From NCBI GenBank assembly GCA_919902995.1, contig CAKKSD010000031.1, forward strand, positions 1 through 55,375: DNA of 55,375 nucleotides. The letters run 5' to 3'. Origin of the DNA: Thermodesulfovibrionia bacterium. GTDB lineage: Bacteria; Nitrospirota; Thermodesulfovibrionia; JACRGW01. This document shows, in pieces, positions 27,725 through 36,210 of this stretch. The translations under genes were made by a program, and so were the position numbers. The first letter of the stretch is position 1. Each line of letters begins with the position of its first letter. The notes under the pieces were generated by a model. It worked only from the letters and a program-made list of their open reading frames with translations, searched no databases and had not been told where the DNA came from.

Positions 27725-28726
27725 TCAAGGCTCAATCGTTGCCTCTTTTAAAAACCTTGCAGACTCCTCAGGTGAAGTGGGGTTAATATAGAAGCCTGAA
27801 CCCCACTCGAAACCTGCTATCTTCGTGAGCTTCGGTACAATCTCGATATGCCAGTGATAGAATTCATTAAGGGGGTCACTAAGGGATGATGTATGTATCA
27901 TATAGTTATAAGGAGGATTACTCAAAGCCTTATCAATTTTTCTCAGGGTTAGCTGAAGGATTTCTGCCAGTTCTTTATACTTATCCTGAGGTATGCATTC
28001 AAAACATGAATCATGCCTTTTTGGAAGTATCCAGGTCTCAAAAGGGGATCGTGGGGCAAAGGGGGCAAGGGCGATATAGTTCTTATTTTCTAAAATGACT
28101 CTGACCTTTTCTTCCGTCTCCTGGTTGATGATATCACAGAAGATACACCTCTCTTTGATTTCGTAATGCTGTTTTGCGCCATCGATCTCTTCTCTCACAA
28201 GTTTTGGAACAATCGGAAGGGCTATGAGCTGGGAGTGGGTATGCTCAAGGGATGCACCTGCAGCCGAACCTTCATTCTTAAAGATAAGGGCATACTGTAA
28301 ACGGGGGTCTTTTCTGAGGTCTATCATCCTTTTCTGGTAAGCAGACAGTACATTCTCTATTACATCCGTTGAGAGGTTTGAAAGGGTATCTTCATGTCTT
28401 GGGGATTCGATGATTACCTCGTGTGCACCGATACCGTTCATCCTGTCAAATAGCCCCTCACCGGACTTATTAAGGTCACCTTCTATCTGGAGTGCAGGAA
28501 ATTTATTCGGCACTACCCTCAAACTCCATCCCGGACTATTGGGTGGTGTCTCATTCCTGTATGCAAGGATCTCTGGTGGGGTTGTATGTTCGTTGCCAGG
28601 GCAGAAGGGGCAAAAACCTCCCCTTTTCTGCTCCCTCTGTTCCTGGAAATCTGAAGGCCTCTTTCCCCTCTCGGTAGAGATAATAACCCATCTGCCTATG
28701 ATAGGGTCTTTTCGGAGTTCTGGCAT
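27725..28726 (-). CDS. galT: Galactose-1-phosphate uridylyltransferase family
   Basis: The 333-residue HIT-superfamily protein has MPELRKDPIIGRWVIIS, CPFCPGNE and CIFCDI zinc sites, and the nucleotidylation motif in LEHTHSQ. GalT transfers UMP between glucose-1-phosphate and galactose-1-phosphate. In bacteria with glgA next to it, the substrate may instead be an ADP-sugar; that is inference. It is transcribed with glgA. Confidence 0.88.
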   Translation of the reverse strand: MPELRKDPIIGRWVIISTERGKRPSDFQEQREQKRGGFCPFCPGNEHTTPPEILAYRNETPPNSPGWSLRVVPNKFPALQIEGDLNKSGEGLFDRMNGIGAHEVIIESPRHEDTLSNLSTDVIENVLSAYQKRMIDLRKDPRLQYALIFKNEGSAAGASLEHTHSQLIALPIVPKLVREEIDGAKQHYEIKERCIFCDIINQETEEKVRVILENKNYIALAPFAPRSPFETWILPKRHDSCFECIPQDKYKELAEILQLTLRKIDKALSNPPYNYMIHTSSLSDPLNEFYHWHIEIVPKLTKIAGFEWGSGFYINPTSPEESARFLKEATIEP

Positions 28727-28805
28727 ACACTAAATTATAACATAAGAGCCTTATATAAGATTATTTTTTTGAGATTGCTGTAAGTAACAAAACGTTTGTG
28801 GAGTT

Positions 28806-28906
28806 GTCATGCCGAGCCATGGTCGAGGCATCTCATCTTTTTTTAAAACCGAGATTCTTCGGGTTTGCCTCAGAATGACAAAAGTGCGAAGCAATCTCGG
28901 TTTTAT
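28806..28906. repeat. Interspersed palindromic repeat
   Basis: TCATGCCGAG and TCAGAATGACA, with AAAACCGAGATTCTTCGG and CGAAGCAATCTCGGTTTT, form nested arms in the divergent galT/dciA gap. No gene is seen. Confidence 0.65.
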
Positions 28907-28956
28907 GTAGAGAACGATATATAGACAGGAAAGACCAAATATTGTATTCTTTCTCT

Positions 28957-29424
28957 ATGGCTTATAGATTCAAGAAGGCATCCGATATCCTTTCTGTCCT
29001 TATGAAAAATTATGGCCTCAGTGCGAAGACCCACGAATATAAGATCCTGAAGCTATGGGATAGCACCTTTGGAGATAATATATCTTCCCATACCCAGCCT
29101 TTAAGATTGATCAGAGGTGTTCTCACGGTGATGGTTGATAGCCCGGCATGGATGCACCAGTTAACATTTTATAGAGATGAACTTATAGAAAAGGTAAATG
29201 ATAGAATCGGGAAAAAGATTGTTACTGCTATACGCTTCAAAGTAGGAAAGGTTGAAACCAAAAAAACTCAAAACTCCAAACTCCAAAATCCCGACCCCCA
29301 AATGTCACCTCAACAATCTGAAAAGATAGAAGGTTATCTTAAACCAGTCAAGGACATCGAAATCCGGGAAGCAATAAAGAAGGCAATCACAAAGGCTATA
29401 ATTAGGGGGAAGGGCAAGAGTTAG
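28957..29424 (+). CDS. DUF721 protein, DciA-like
   Basis: The 155-residue product starts MAYRFKKASDILSVLMKNYG and carries the DUF721 core with SPAWMHQLTFYRDELIEKVN. DciA is the replicative-helicase loader in bacteria without DnaC/DnaI; that role here is family inference. Residues about 102-116 (lysine-, glutamine- and proline-rich) are encoded by six heptamers (29263-29304), and a helical tail follows. ATG 28957 is preferred over the upstream TTG. Confidence 0.75.
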   Translation: MAYRFKKASDILSVLMKNYGLSAKTHEYKILKLWDSTFGDNISSHTQPLRLIRGVLTVMVDSPAWMHQLTFYRDELIEKVNDRIGKKIVTAIRFKVGKVETKKTQNSKLQNPDPQMSPQQSEKIEGYLKPVKDIEIREAIKKAITKAIIRGKGKS

Positions 29425-29434
29425 ATGAAGATCT

Positions 29435-30679
29435 TTATGCCGTCTCTGCCTGTTTCTCGTAAAGGAGTAAGGGTTTTTCCCTGTTATTTATAGCCTCTTC
29501 ACTGATGATGCACTCTTTCACTCCTTTCAGGGATGGGATCTCATACATGATATCGAGCATGATATCTTCAAGGATAGCCCTCAGGCCTCTTGCCCCTATC
29601 TTTCTCATTATGGCCTTCTTGGATATAGCGGTTAGGGCACCATCTGTGAAACGGAGTTTAACATTCTCAAAGGCCATTAACCTCTGATACTGTTTAATGA
29701 GGGCGTTCTTCGGCTCTGACAGGATCTTTACGAGTGTCTCTTCATTGAGGTCATCGAGTGTGGCAACAACAGGCATCCTGCCGATAAATTCAGGAATCAG
29801 ACCATATTTGAGAAGGTCCTCTGGCTGAACAAGTGATAATATCTCGCCGATCTTCTTCTCTTTTTTGCTTGTTAATTCTGCACCGAAACCGAGTGATTTT
29901 TTACCTATCCTGTTCTCAATTATATTTTCGAGACCGACAAAGGCCCCCCCGCAGATGAAGAGGATATTGGTTGTATCTACCTGGACAAACTCCTGGTGAG
30001 GATGTTTTCTTCCACCCTGAGGAGGGATGCTTGCCATAGTCCCCTCTATGATCTTAAGGAGCGCCTGCTGGACTCCTTCTCCTGAGACATCCCTGGTTAT
30101 AGAAGGATTCTCAGATTTCCGGCTTATCTTATCTATCTCATCGATATAAATAATTCCTCTCTGCACCCTTTCCATATCATTATCAGCGGCTTGGAGCAAT
30201 TTCAGCACTATATTTTCAACATCCTCTCCAACATATCCTGCCTCTGTGAGTGTAGTGGCATCTGCTATAGTAAAAGGTACATCAAGGATCCTGGCGAGGG
30301 TCTGGGCAAATAGGGTTTTTCCTGTACCTGTAGGGCCTATAAGGAGGATATTACTCTTTTGAAGCTCAACACCTGGTTCAACAGGGCTGTTTATCCTTTT
30401 ATAATGATTATGGACAGCTACAGAGAGGATCTTCTTTGCCTTTTCCTGTCCGATCACATAATCATCGAGAATCCTTCTTATCTCTTTAGGTGTTGGGAGT
30501 TTTGTGAGACCTATCTCTAAAGTCTCATCTACTTCCTCAGCGATGATATCGTTACAGAGTCCTACACATTCATCACAGATATAGACAGTAGGACCTGCTA
30601 TGAGTTTCCTCACCTCGTTCTGGCTCTTTCCGCAGAAGGAACACCTAAGGGTAATGCCATCGTTCGCCTTTTTTGTCAT
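29435..30679 (-). CDS. clpX: ATP-dependent Clp protease ATP-binding subunit ClpX
   Basis: The AAA+ unfoldase of ClpXP. The N-terminal C4 zinc-binding domain ([11 protein letters not shown] and [11 protein letters not shown]) is followed by Walker A GPTGTGKT, Walker [10 protein letters not shown], the GYVG pore loop, and the IGF-like loop region ([11 protein letters not shown]) that docks on ClpP. The 414-residue length is normal. It lies 14 bases downstream of clpP and is transcribed with it and tig. Confidence 0.96.
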   Translation of the reverse strand: MTKKANDGITLRCSFCGKSQNEVRKLIAGPTVYICDECVGLCNDIIAEEVDETLEIGLTKLPTPKEIRRILDDYVIGQEKAKKILSVAVHNHYKRINSPVEPGVELQKSNILLIGPTGTGKTLFAQTLARILDVPFTIADATTLTEAGYVGEDVENIVLKLLQAADNDMERVQRGIIYIDEIDKISRKSENPSITRDVSGEGVQQALLKIIEGTMASIPPQGGRKHPHQEFVQVDTTNILFICGGAFVGLENIIENRIGKKSLGFGAELTSKKEKKIGEILSLVQPEDLLKYGLIPEFIGRMPVVATLDDLNEETLVKILSEPKNALIKQYQRLMAFENVKLRFTDGALTAISKKAIMRKIGARGLRAILEDIMLDIMYEIPSLKGVKECIISEEAINNREKPLLLYEKQAETA

Positions 30680-30693
30680 CCTTATATCCTCCC

Positions 30694-31296
30694 TTATCTT
30701 ACTTTCAGGGCTTCTGCCCTGCTTTTTATTACTTCATCAACAATGCCATATTCCTTTGCCTCTTCCCCTGACATGAAGAAGTCCCTCTCAGTATCGGCCT
30801 GGATCTTTTCGAAGGGCTGACCTGTATGGGATGCGAGGATACTGTTCAAGATATCTTTCATCTTCAGGATTTCTTTAGCATGGATTTCGACATCAGTTGC
30901 CTGACCATGGAACCCCCCCATTGGCTGATGGATCATAATCCTTGAATGGGGTAAGGCATATCTCTTACCTTTGGCACCTGCTGCTAAGAGGAGGGCGCCC
31001 ATGCTCGTAGCCTGACCAACACAGTAGGTTGCCACATCAGGTTTCACATACTGCATGGTGTCATATATAGCCAGCCCTGAAGAGACTATTCCACCAGGAG
31101 TATTTATATAAAGAGAGATATCTTTATCAGGGTCATCGGTCTGAAGGAATAGCAGTTGTGCTATAACGGTATTTGCTAAAGCATCATCAATTGGTGTTCC
31201 TATGAAGATTATCCTGTCTTTAAGCAGTCTTGAATATATATCATAGGCCCTCTCGCCACGGTTTGTCTGTTCGATAACAATCGGTATCAAGTTCAT
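30694..31296 (-). CDS. clpP: ATP-dependent Clp protease proteolytic subunit ClpP
   Basis: The serine peptidase chamber partnered by ClpX. The catalytic serine is in [10 protein letters not shown], the histidine in [12 protein letters not shown], and the aspartate in the C-terminal ERDFFMS segment. The length of 200 residues and the start [25 protein letters not shown] are canonical. Order tig-clpP-clpX is the common bacterial arrangement. Confidence 0.97.
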   Translation of the reverse strand: MNLIPIVIEQTNRGERAYDIYSRLLKDRIIFIGTPIDDALANTVIAQLLFLQTDDPDKDISLYINTPGGIVSSGLAIYDTMQYVKPDVATYCVGQATSMGALLLAAGAKGKRYALPHSRIMIHQPMGGFHGQATDVEIHAKEILKMKDILNSILASHTGQPFEKIQADTERDFFMSGEEAKEYGIVDEVIKSRAEALKVR

Positions 31297-31337
31297 TTAA
31301 TTCCTCCTGGATTTAAATTATACCATAAAAGATAGAA

Positions 31338-32609
31338 CTATTTGAAGGCAACCTTCGAAAAGAGATTGTCAAGTGTTTTTTCTACGAAGATCTCGCTTCT
31401 CAGTCCTTCTAAAGAACCGTCCTTAGAGATATAGAGTTTCTTGATATCTTCGGGATTCTCCCTGAGTTCTGATGATATCTCATCTATCCTTTTATTTAAG
31501 TCTTCGTCAGAGACAGAAATATTTTCTTTCTTTCCTATTGTTTCAAGTATTAACCCAGCCTTTACCCTTTCAGAAGCGATTAATGAAAGTTCAGTCCTCA
31601 AATTATTTTCATCAATCCCTTCGAGTGAACCTCCTGCCTGGAGGACCTGTTTTTTCCTTCTGTTGGTCAGAATTCTTAACTCCCTCTCGACCATTGAAGA
31701 TGGGACTTCGAAGGAGTGTGTTTCGAGCAGTTTTTTAATAATAGTATCCTTCTGATCCCTTTCAGCAATTCTCTTCTTCTCCTTTTCGATCTCTTCCTTA
31801 ACTTTATCCCGAAGTTCTGATATGGAATTCTGTCCGAGGTCTTTAGCGAACTCATTATCGAAATCTGGTAGAACCTTTCTTTTAACCTCCTTGATCTCAA
31901 CTTTAAAAGAGCCCTCTTTTCCTGTCATATCTTTAACACCGTAATCTTCTGGGAAGGTAACTTTAATATCTAACTTGCCACCCTTTTTTGATCCTATCAG
32001 TTGTTCCTCAAAACCCGGGACTAATACATTAGATCCAATTTCTACGAGGTAATCCTGGACATTTCCTCCCTCTATAGGTTTATCTCCAAGGAACCCTTCG
32101 AAGGAGATAAGGCAGAAATCCCCATTATTTATTGTGTGGGATTCCTCAAATGGCTCAAGGCGGGCATGGGACTCCTGAATATTTTTAAGTGTCTTCTCGA
32201 TATCTTCTTCAGATATATCTATGGACTGTCTTTCTATCTCTATCCCTTCATAGCCTTTGACCTCTATTGTGGGTTTTATTTCAACTGTGGCTTCAAAGAT
32301 AAGTGGAGAGTCTTTTTTTATAAGGATTTCTCCTTCGATTGTAGGATTCTCTACAGGTGTAATCCCTGATTCCCTTACCGATCTTAAGTAATAATCAGGG
32401 ATGAGATTCTCTATTACCTCTGCCTCGATATTCTTGCTGAATTGTTTCTCGAGGATCTGTCTCGGTACATGGCCAGGTCTGAAACCGGGTACCTTGACCT
32501 TCCTGTTAAGTCTCGAATAGGCATCGGAGGTCTCCTGTTCGATAACCTCTTTAGGAATCTCTATCCTGAACCTCTTCTTTATAGGACTTATTTCTTCTAC
32601 AGTATACAT
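31338..32609 (-). CDS. tig: Trigger factor
   Basis: A ribosome-associated chaperone with peptidyl-prolyl isomerase activity. The N-terminal ribosome-binding domain contains the signature GFRPGHVPRQILE, followed by an FKBP-like domain (GDFCLISFEGFLGD) and a helical C-terminal substrate domain. ATG 32609 (MYTVEEISPIKKRF) is chosen because family homology begins there; the long upstream extension is not conserved in character. It marks the left edge of the accessory island. Confidence 0.92.
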   Translation of the reverse strand: MYTVEEISPIKKRFRIEIPKEVIEQETSDAYSRLNRKVKVPGFRPGHVPRQILEKQFSKNIEAEVIENLIPDYYLRSVRESGITPVENPTIEGEILIKKDSPLIFEATVEIKPTIEVKGYEGIEIERQSIDISEEDIEKTLKNIQESHARLEPFEESHTINNGDFCLISFEGFLGDKPIEGGNVQDYLVEIGSNVLVPGFEEQLIGSKKGGKLDIKVTFPEDYGVKDMTGKEGSFKVEIKEVKRKVLPDFDNEFAKDLGQNSISELRDKVKEEIEKEKKRIAERDQKDTIIKKLLETHSFEVPSSMVERELRILTNRRKKQVLQAGGSLEGIDENNLRTELSLIASERVKAGLILETIGKKENISVSDEDLNKRIDEISSELRENPEDIKKLYISKDGSLEGLRSEIFVEKTLDNLFSKVAFK

Positions 32610-32678
32610 TTTAAGAATATTTAACATATTAAGAAATGGACTGTCAATCTCTGAATAGATCAGAAGAATAGTTAATGA

Positions 32679-32774
32679 TATAAAAATAGTATCATCTACG
32701 ACCCGTTTCTGGACACGGGTTTGAATTTCAAGAAGGAGTATGAGATGGCGAAAGAGATGAAGAAAAAAGGTTAA
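32679..32774 (+). pseudogene. Fragment homologous to the 43-residue ORF at 33909
   Basis: An open stretch without a start encodes YDPFLDTGLNFKKEYEMAKE and a lysine-rich end. The same 26-residue end occurs, with scattered third-position changes, at 33962-34040. It looks like the 3' end of an unidentified gene left at the island's left edge. Confidence 0.6.
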
Positions 32775-32782
32775 CATTTCTC

Positions 32783-32932
32783 TTAGCTCTTAAACTCATA
32801 CCCCCCTTTTCCCCTGAATTCCAGAATTCCTTTATCTCGCAATATCTGCAACTGCTGACGGATTTTTGGGCGGAAGTGATTTGCGAATCCCTTTAATAAA
32901 CTATTGACTTCCAAATGAGATGATGATACCAT
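32783..32932 (-). pseudogene. HTH-domain remnant of a DpnI/Dam-replacing-type restriction enzyme
   Basis: A 49-codon frame (ATG at 32932) encodes HLEVNSLLKGFANHFRPKIRQ followed by QLQILRDKGILEF and a GKGGYEF end. This is the C-terminal winged-helix of DpnI-like and Dam-replacing-family endonucleases, which normally follows a nuclease domain that is absent here. It could be a truncated enzyme or a free-standing DNA-binding protein. It faces the winged-helix gene at 32978 across a palindrome. Family assignment is from memory of the RQQLQxLRDKGxxEFxGxGxY pattern. Confidence 0.6.
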
Positions 32933-32943
32933 AATTTATGGTA
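32927..32943. promoter_or_regulatory. Palindrome between two facing HTH reading frames
   Basis: TACCATAATTTATGGTA has perfect 8-base arms around one central base. It overlaps the ATG of the minus-strand HTH remnant and lies 35 bases before the winged-helix gene at 32978, where an autoregulatory operator would be expected. Confidence 0.45.
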
Positions 32944-32977
32944 AACCCACCATCTATTTTGGTAATTAGAGGAAAAA

Positions 32978-33307
32978 ATGCTTGAAGGGCTTTTTGGAAA
33001 CATAACAATCGAAAAAATATTCTTTTATCTTAGTGCCTATGGCGAGGGCTATCCGCTTGGCATAGCCAGAACTTTCGGAGTGCCTGTAAACAGAATCCAG
33101 CAGCAGTTAAAAAGGCTTGAGAACAATGGCATCGTGGCCAGCAGGCTGACAGGCAATGTAAGGATATATACCTTTAACCCCAGATATCCATTTCTAAAAG
33201 AATTACGGTCTCTGATTACGCGGGCATATGAATTTCTTCCGGAGACTGAGAAAGACATGTTTTACCGTATGCGTACGAGACCAAGAAGGGCTGGCAAACC
33301 GTTTTGA
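32978..33307 (+). CDS. Winged-helix DNA-binding protein
   Basis: The 109-residue protein has an ArsR/MarR-like winged helix: KIFFYLSAYGEGYPLGIARTFG, VPVNRIQQQLKRLENNGIVAS and a wing with RIYTFNPRYPF. The tail is basic (RTRPRRAGKPF). Its stop overlaps the nucleotidyltransferase start by four bases (TTGA). HTH plus nucleotidyltransferase pairs are commonly antitoxin-toxin-like or abortive-infection modules; that role is inference here. Confidence 0.75.
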   Translation: MLEGLFGNITIEKIFFYLSAYGEGYPLGIARTFGVPVNRIQQQLKRLENNGIVASRLTGNVRIYTFNPRYPFLKELRSLITRAYEFLPETEKDMFYRMRTRPRRAGKPF

Positions 33308-33846
33308 AGATAAACTGGGAGCGCATTGGCATCAAAGACCTCGCCGCACTTGTGTCCAAAAAATTAAATGAGAATGGGATTAATGCGCTTATTGTTGGAG
33401 GCGCGTGTGTATCGATCTACACAGAGAACAAATACCTTTCGAGCGACATAGATTTTATATCTCATGCTTCCCTGAAGGATATATCAAAAGCCCTCGCAGA
33501 ACTTGGCTTTAAAAGAGAAAGTTCACGCCATTTTGAAAGGAAAGGTTGTCCGTTTTTCATGGAGTTTGTCGCGCCGCCTGCCGCTATTGGAGAAGAGCCG
33601 GTAAAAGAGACGGCTAAGCTCAGGACAAGGTATGGCATGATAGAGCTGCTTACTCCTACAGACAGCACAAAAGACAGGCTCGCAGCATATTACCACTGGA
33701 ACGATCATCAGGCTCTTGAGCAGGCAGTGATGGTTGCAAAGGCACAGAAGGTGAACCTGAGAGAGATAGGGCGGTGGTCAGCCAAAGAGGGACAGAAGGG
33801 AAAATATCATGCCTTTGCTGAAAAACTGAAAAAGAAAGACAAATAA
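33304..33846 (+). CDS. Nucleotidyltransferase-fold protein
   Basis: The 180-residue product has the pol-beta-type pattern: NALIVGGACVSIYTENKYLSS followed by DIDFIS, the D-x-D pair being the metal site, then a long strand and the ELLTPTDSTKDRLAAYYHW segment typical of DUF6036/AbiEii-like enzymes. It may transfer nucleotides to RNA or protein. TTG 33304 is the only start compatible with the frame and overlaps the upstream HTH stop. The gene looks intact. Confidence 0.75.
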   Translation: MKINWERIGIKDLAALVSKKLNENGINALIVGGACVSIYTENKYLSSDIDFISHASLKDISKALAELGFKRESSRHFERKGCPFFMEFVAPPAAIGEEPVKETAKLRTRYGMIELLTPTDSTKDRLAAYYHWNDHQALEQAVMVAKAQKVNLREIGRWSAKEGQKGKYHAFAEKLKKKDK

Positions 33847-33908
33847 ATGCGTATTTTAGTATAATATTTCTGTGCTAACCAAAAAACATTTTATAAATAA
33901 AGGGTTAC

Positions 33909-34040
33909 ATGGTAATCATTCACAAAATTAATGATTTTCTGTTTAATCTTTTCTATGTCATAGACCCGTTTCTGGATACGGGGTTGAAGTTTAAGAAGGA
34001 ATATGAGATGGCGAAGAAGATGAAGAAGAGGAATACGTGA
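33909..34040 (+). CDS. Short ORF of unknown function, 43 residues
   Basis: ATG 33909 opens a frame giving MVIIHKINDFLFNLFYVIDP and ending in a lysine-rich tail (EMAKKMKKRNT). No ribosome site is obvious. Its 3' two-thirds is duplicated, diverged, at 32679-32774. It may be the end of a larger lost gene. Confidence 0.35.
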   Translation: MVIIHKINDFLFNLFYVIDPFLDTGLKFKKEYEMAKKMKKRNT

Positions 34041-34105
34041 GAAAGATGAAATCTTTTTCAACTATAAATATTGATGGCGAGAGGTTGCAGTAATATTGAA
34101 TATAT

Positions 34106-34579
34106 ATGACAGAACAAGATGCTCGAATAGTCATCAATCGAAAGCTGATTGAGGCAGGATGGAAACTCGAAGGCCCTGACAGAAATGTCCTCACAGAACA
34201 GCATTGTGGTGAAGGCTTTTCTGATTATCTTCTATTGGGAAGAAAAGGCCAGAACCTTGCCGTTCTGGAAGCAAAGGATGACAATCAGGGAGATGTCTAT
34301 CTTGCCAAAGAGCAGGCCCGTGGTTATGCACTTGCTATGGGTTGCAGATATATTTTTCTTGCTAATTCTGAACAGATATGCTTTTGGGACCTCGATGAAG
34401 GTGATGCCCGCCCAATAGAGCGTTTTATTTCTCCTGAAGACCTCCAGAGAAGAACTGACCTAAAATCAATTAAAAAGCCCTTATCTCAAGTAGAACACTC
34501 AATGAATATCGCTGACAGACCTTACCAGAAAGAGGCAGGCGATATTATTGCCGAGCAATATGAGAGAGTCGGAGAATAA
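34106..34579 (+). pseudogene. Type I restriction subunit HsdR, N-terminal fragment
   Basis: The 157 residues match the nuclease end of HsdR: ARIVINRKLIEAGW, then the PD-(D/E)xK core (GFSDYLLLGRKG, LAVLEAKDD), KEQARGYA and SPEDLQRR. The protein stops just after RPYQKEA, where the helicase domain of a full-length subunit (about 800-1000 residues) should begin. The helicase part and hsdM are missing. It ends two bases before hsdS. It could keep nuclease activity but not translocation. Confidence 0.8.
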
Positions 34580-34580
34580 T

Positions 34581-35750
34581 ATGCAGACGACTTTGCCGAA
34601 GGGATGGAAAATGGTAAAGCTTGATGAGATTGTAAATGTTGATAAAGGGAAGAAAATGGCAACTATAATGTCACATTCTAAAGACTGCCAACCTTATATA
34701 GGAATTGATAACTTAAGAACAACTCAATATACAAATTTTACTAAAGAAAAAGATGGCTTATCATGTATTGAAACGGATTTATTAATTGCTTGGGATGGTG
34801 CTAATGCTGGAACAATAGGATATGGGCTTAAGGGATATGTAGGCTCTACCATTGCAAGATTACGCCCATCTGAAAGTACAACAACATACTATTTGGGCCA
34901 TTTTTTAAAATCTAAGTTTCAACAGTTCAACATTCAAACACATGGAGCAGCCATTCCACACCTGAGTAAATCTCAATTGTTAAATACCTTAATCCCCCTT
35001 CCTCCTCTCCCCACACAGCACAAAATTGTTGAAATCCTTGAAGAAGCAGACAACCTCAGAAAACTCCGCCAACAGGCAGATGAGAAGATGAAAGACCTCA
35101 TCCCATCACTCTTTGTTCAGATGTTCGGCGATCCTGCAACAAATCCGAAAGGGTGGGAGGTAGTAAAACTGAAAGACTTAGCAGTATCAGTTAAAAATGG
35201 TTTATTTAAAAGGCCACATGAATTTGGTTCTGGGGCACCTTTGATAAATGTCGTGGATTTATTTGCAGAGTACAAAGTTGACTTGTCGAGACTTGAAAGA
35301 GTAATGGCATCATCTGATGAAATTGAAAAGTATTTTGTTGAAGATGGAAACTTATTTTTCTGTCGCTCTTCACTGAAAAAAGAGGGTGTCGCAAAATGTG
35401 CAGTGGCGTTAGGTCTTAAAGAACCTACTGTGTTTGAGTGTCACACTATAATGGTTCGGTTAAGCAGAGAAGCTATTAAGCCATTGTTTGCAAGTATCTA
35501 TCTCAATCATCCTGGTGTCAGAACACATACGGTCAATACATCACAAACTGCAACAATGACTACAGTCAGCCAAAATGATGTTTTACGACAAAAGATTTTC
35601 CTTCCCCCTCTTGCCCTCCAGCAAGAATTCTCAAAACTCGTTGAAGATATTGAAGCCGAGAAGGCAAGACAGGCGGAAAGCAGGAAGAAGCTTGATGAAC
35701 TTTTTGACAGCCTCATGCAGCGGGCTTTCACAGGGGAGTTAGTGGCGTGA
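34581..35750 (+). CDS. hsdS: Type I restriction specificity subunit HsdS
   Basis: A 389-residue protein with two target-recognition domains (about 1-140 and 190-340), each followed by a conserved helix (LPPLPTQHKIVEILEEADNL; LPPLALQQEFSKLVEDIEAE) and ending SLMQRAFTGELVA, all standard for HsdS. It looks intact, but no hsdM is present and hsdR is truncated, so in this locus it is an orphan. It could still pair with an HsdM encoded elsewhere. ATG 34581 precedes the first recognition domain; upstream codons overlap the hsdR fragment. Confidence 0.85.
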   Translation: MQTTLPKGWKMVKLDEIVNVDKGKKMATIMSHSKDCQPYIGIDNLRTTQYTNFTKEKDGLSCIETDLLIAWDGANAGTIGYGLKGYVGSTIARLRPSESTTTYYLGHFLKSKFQQFNIQTHGAAIPHLSKSQLLNTLIPLPPLPTQHKIVEILEEADNLRKLRQQADEKMKDLIPSLFVQMFGDPATNPKGWEVVKLKDLAVSVKNGLFKRPHEFGSGAPLINVVDLFAEYKVDLSRLERVMASSDEIEKYFVEDGNLFFCRSSLKKEGVAKCAVALGLKEPTVFECHTIMVRLSREAIKPLFASIYLNHPGVRTHTVNTSQTATMTTVSQNDVLRQKIFLPPLALQQEFSKLVEDIEAEKARQAESRKKLDELFDSLMQRAFTGELVA

Positions 35751-35847
35751 AAATCTCCTAACTTCTCGATTTTATTGATGCCGTTGGAGGGAATTGAACT
35801 CTCTCTAATTTTTGGTAGTCTTGTTTCTGTCGGTGCTGATTGTAAGT

Positions 35848-35979
35848 TCAGATTATCTGAGGCAATGATGTTTTTAAATGATTTTTAACATTTTCTAATT
35901 TTATTTTGCTTTTATTAATTTCTGTTTCGTTAACTTGAATGCATTTATATCTAACATCTCTAGAATCATCCCGTAAGTC
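35848..35979 (-). pseudogene. Possible C-terminal coding relic, unidentified
   Basis: On the minus strand an open stretch of about 43 codons ends at a TGA (35850-35848) and reads DLRDDSRDVRYKCIQVNE and further lysine-rich residues. The composition looks protein-like, but there is no start and no recognised family. It abuts the methyltransferase stub on the other strand, which suggests a recombination junction near 35980. Confidence 0.25.
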
Positions 35980-35980
35980 G

Positions 35981-36208
35981 CGGTGGGCATTACTGCGGGC
36001 AGAGCTGGACGCATACTACGCGAAGCTTTACGGACTTACCCGCGATGAATTGCGCTATATCCTTGATCCTCAGGATGTCTACGGCCCGAACTTCCCTGGT
36101 GAGACCTTCAGGGTCTTAAAAGAAAAGGAAATAAAACAATATGGTGAATACCGTACCCGTAGGCTTGTGCTTGAGGCGTGGGACAGGTTGTTTGGAAAAG
36201 GAGCTTGA
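35981..36208 (+). pseudogene. C-terminal stub of a large adenine-specific DNA methyltransferase (DISARM DrmMI-like)
   Basis: About 75 codons encode RWALLRAELDAYYAKLYGL, then RYILDPQDVYG and FPGETFRVLKEKE, ending EYRTRRLVLEAWDRLFGKGA. This is the C-terminal end of Eco57I/DrmMI-type N6-adenine methyltransferases of about 1000 residues or more; the catalytic NPPY region is absent. Codons before 35981 in this frame belong to unrelated DNA. Its stop lies two bases before the Mre11-like ATG, and its end supplies that gene's ribosome site. The DISARM link is inference. Confidence 0.65.
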
Positions 36209-36210
36209 AC

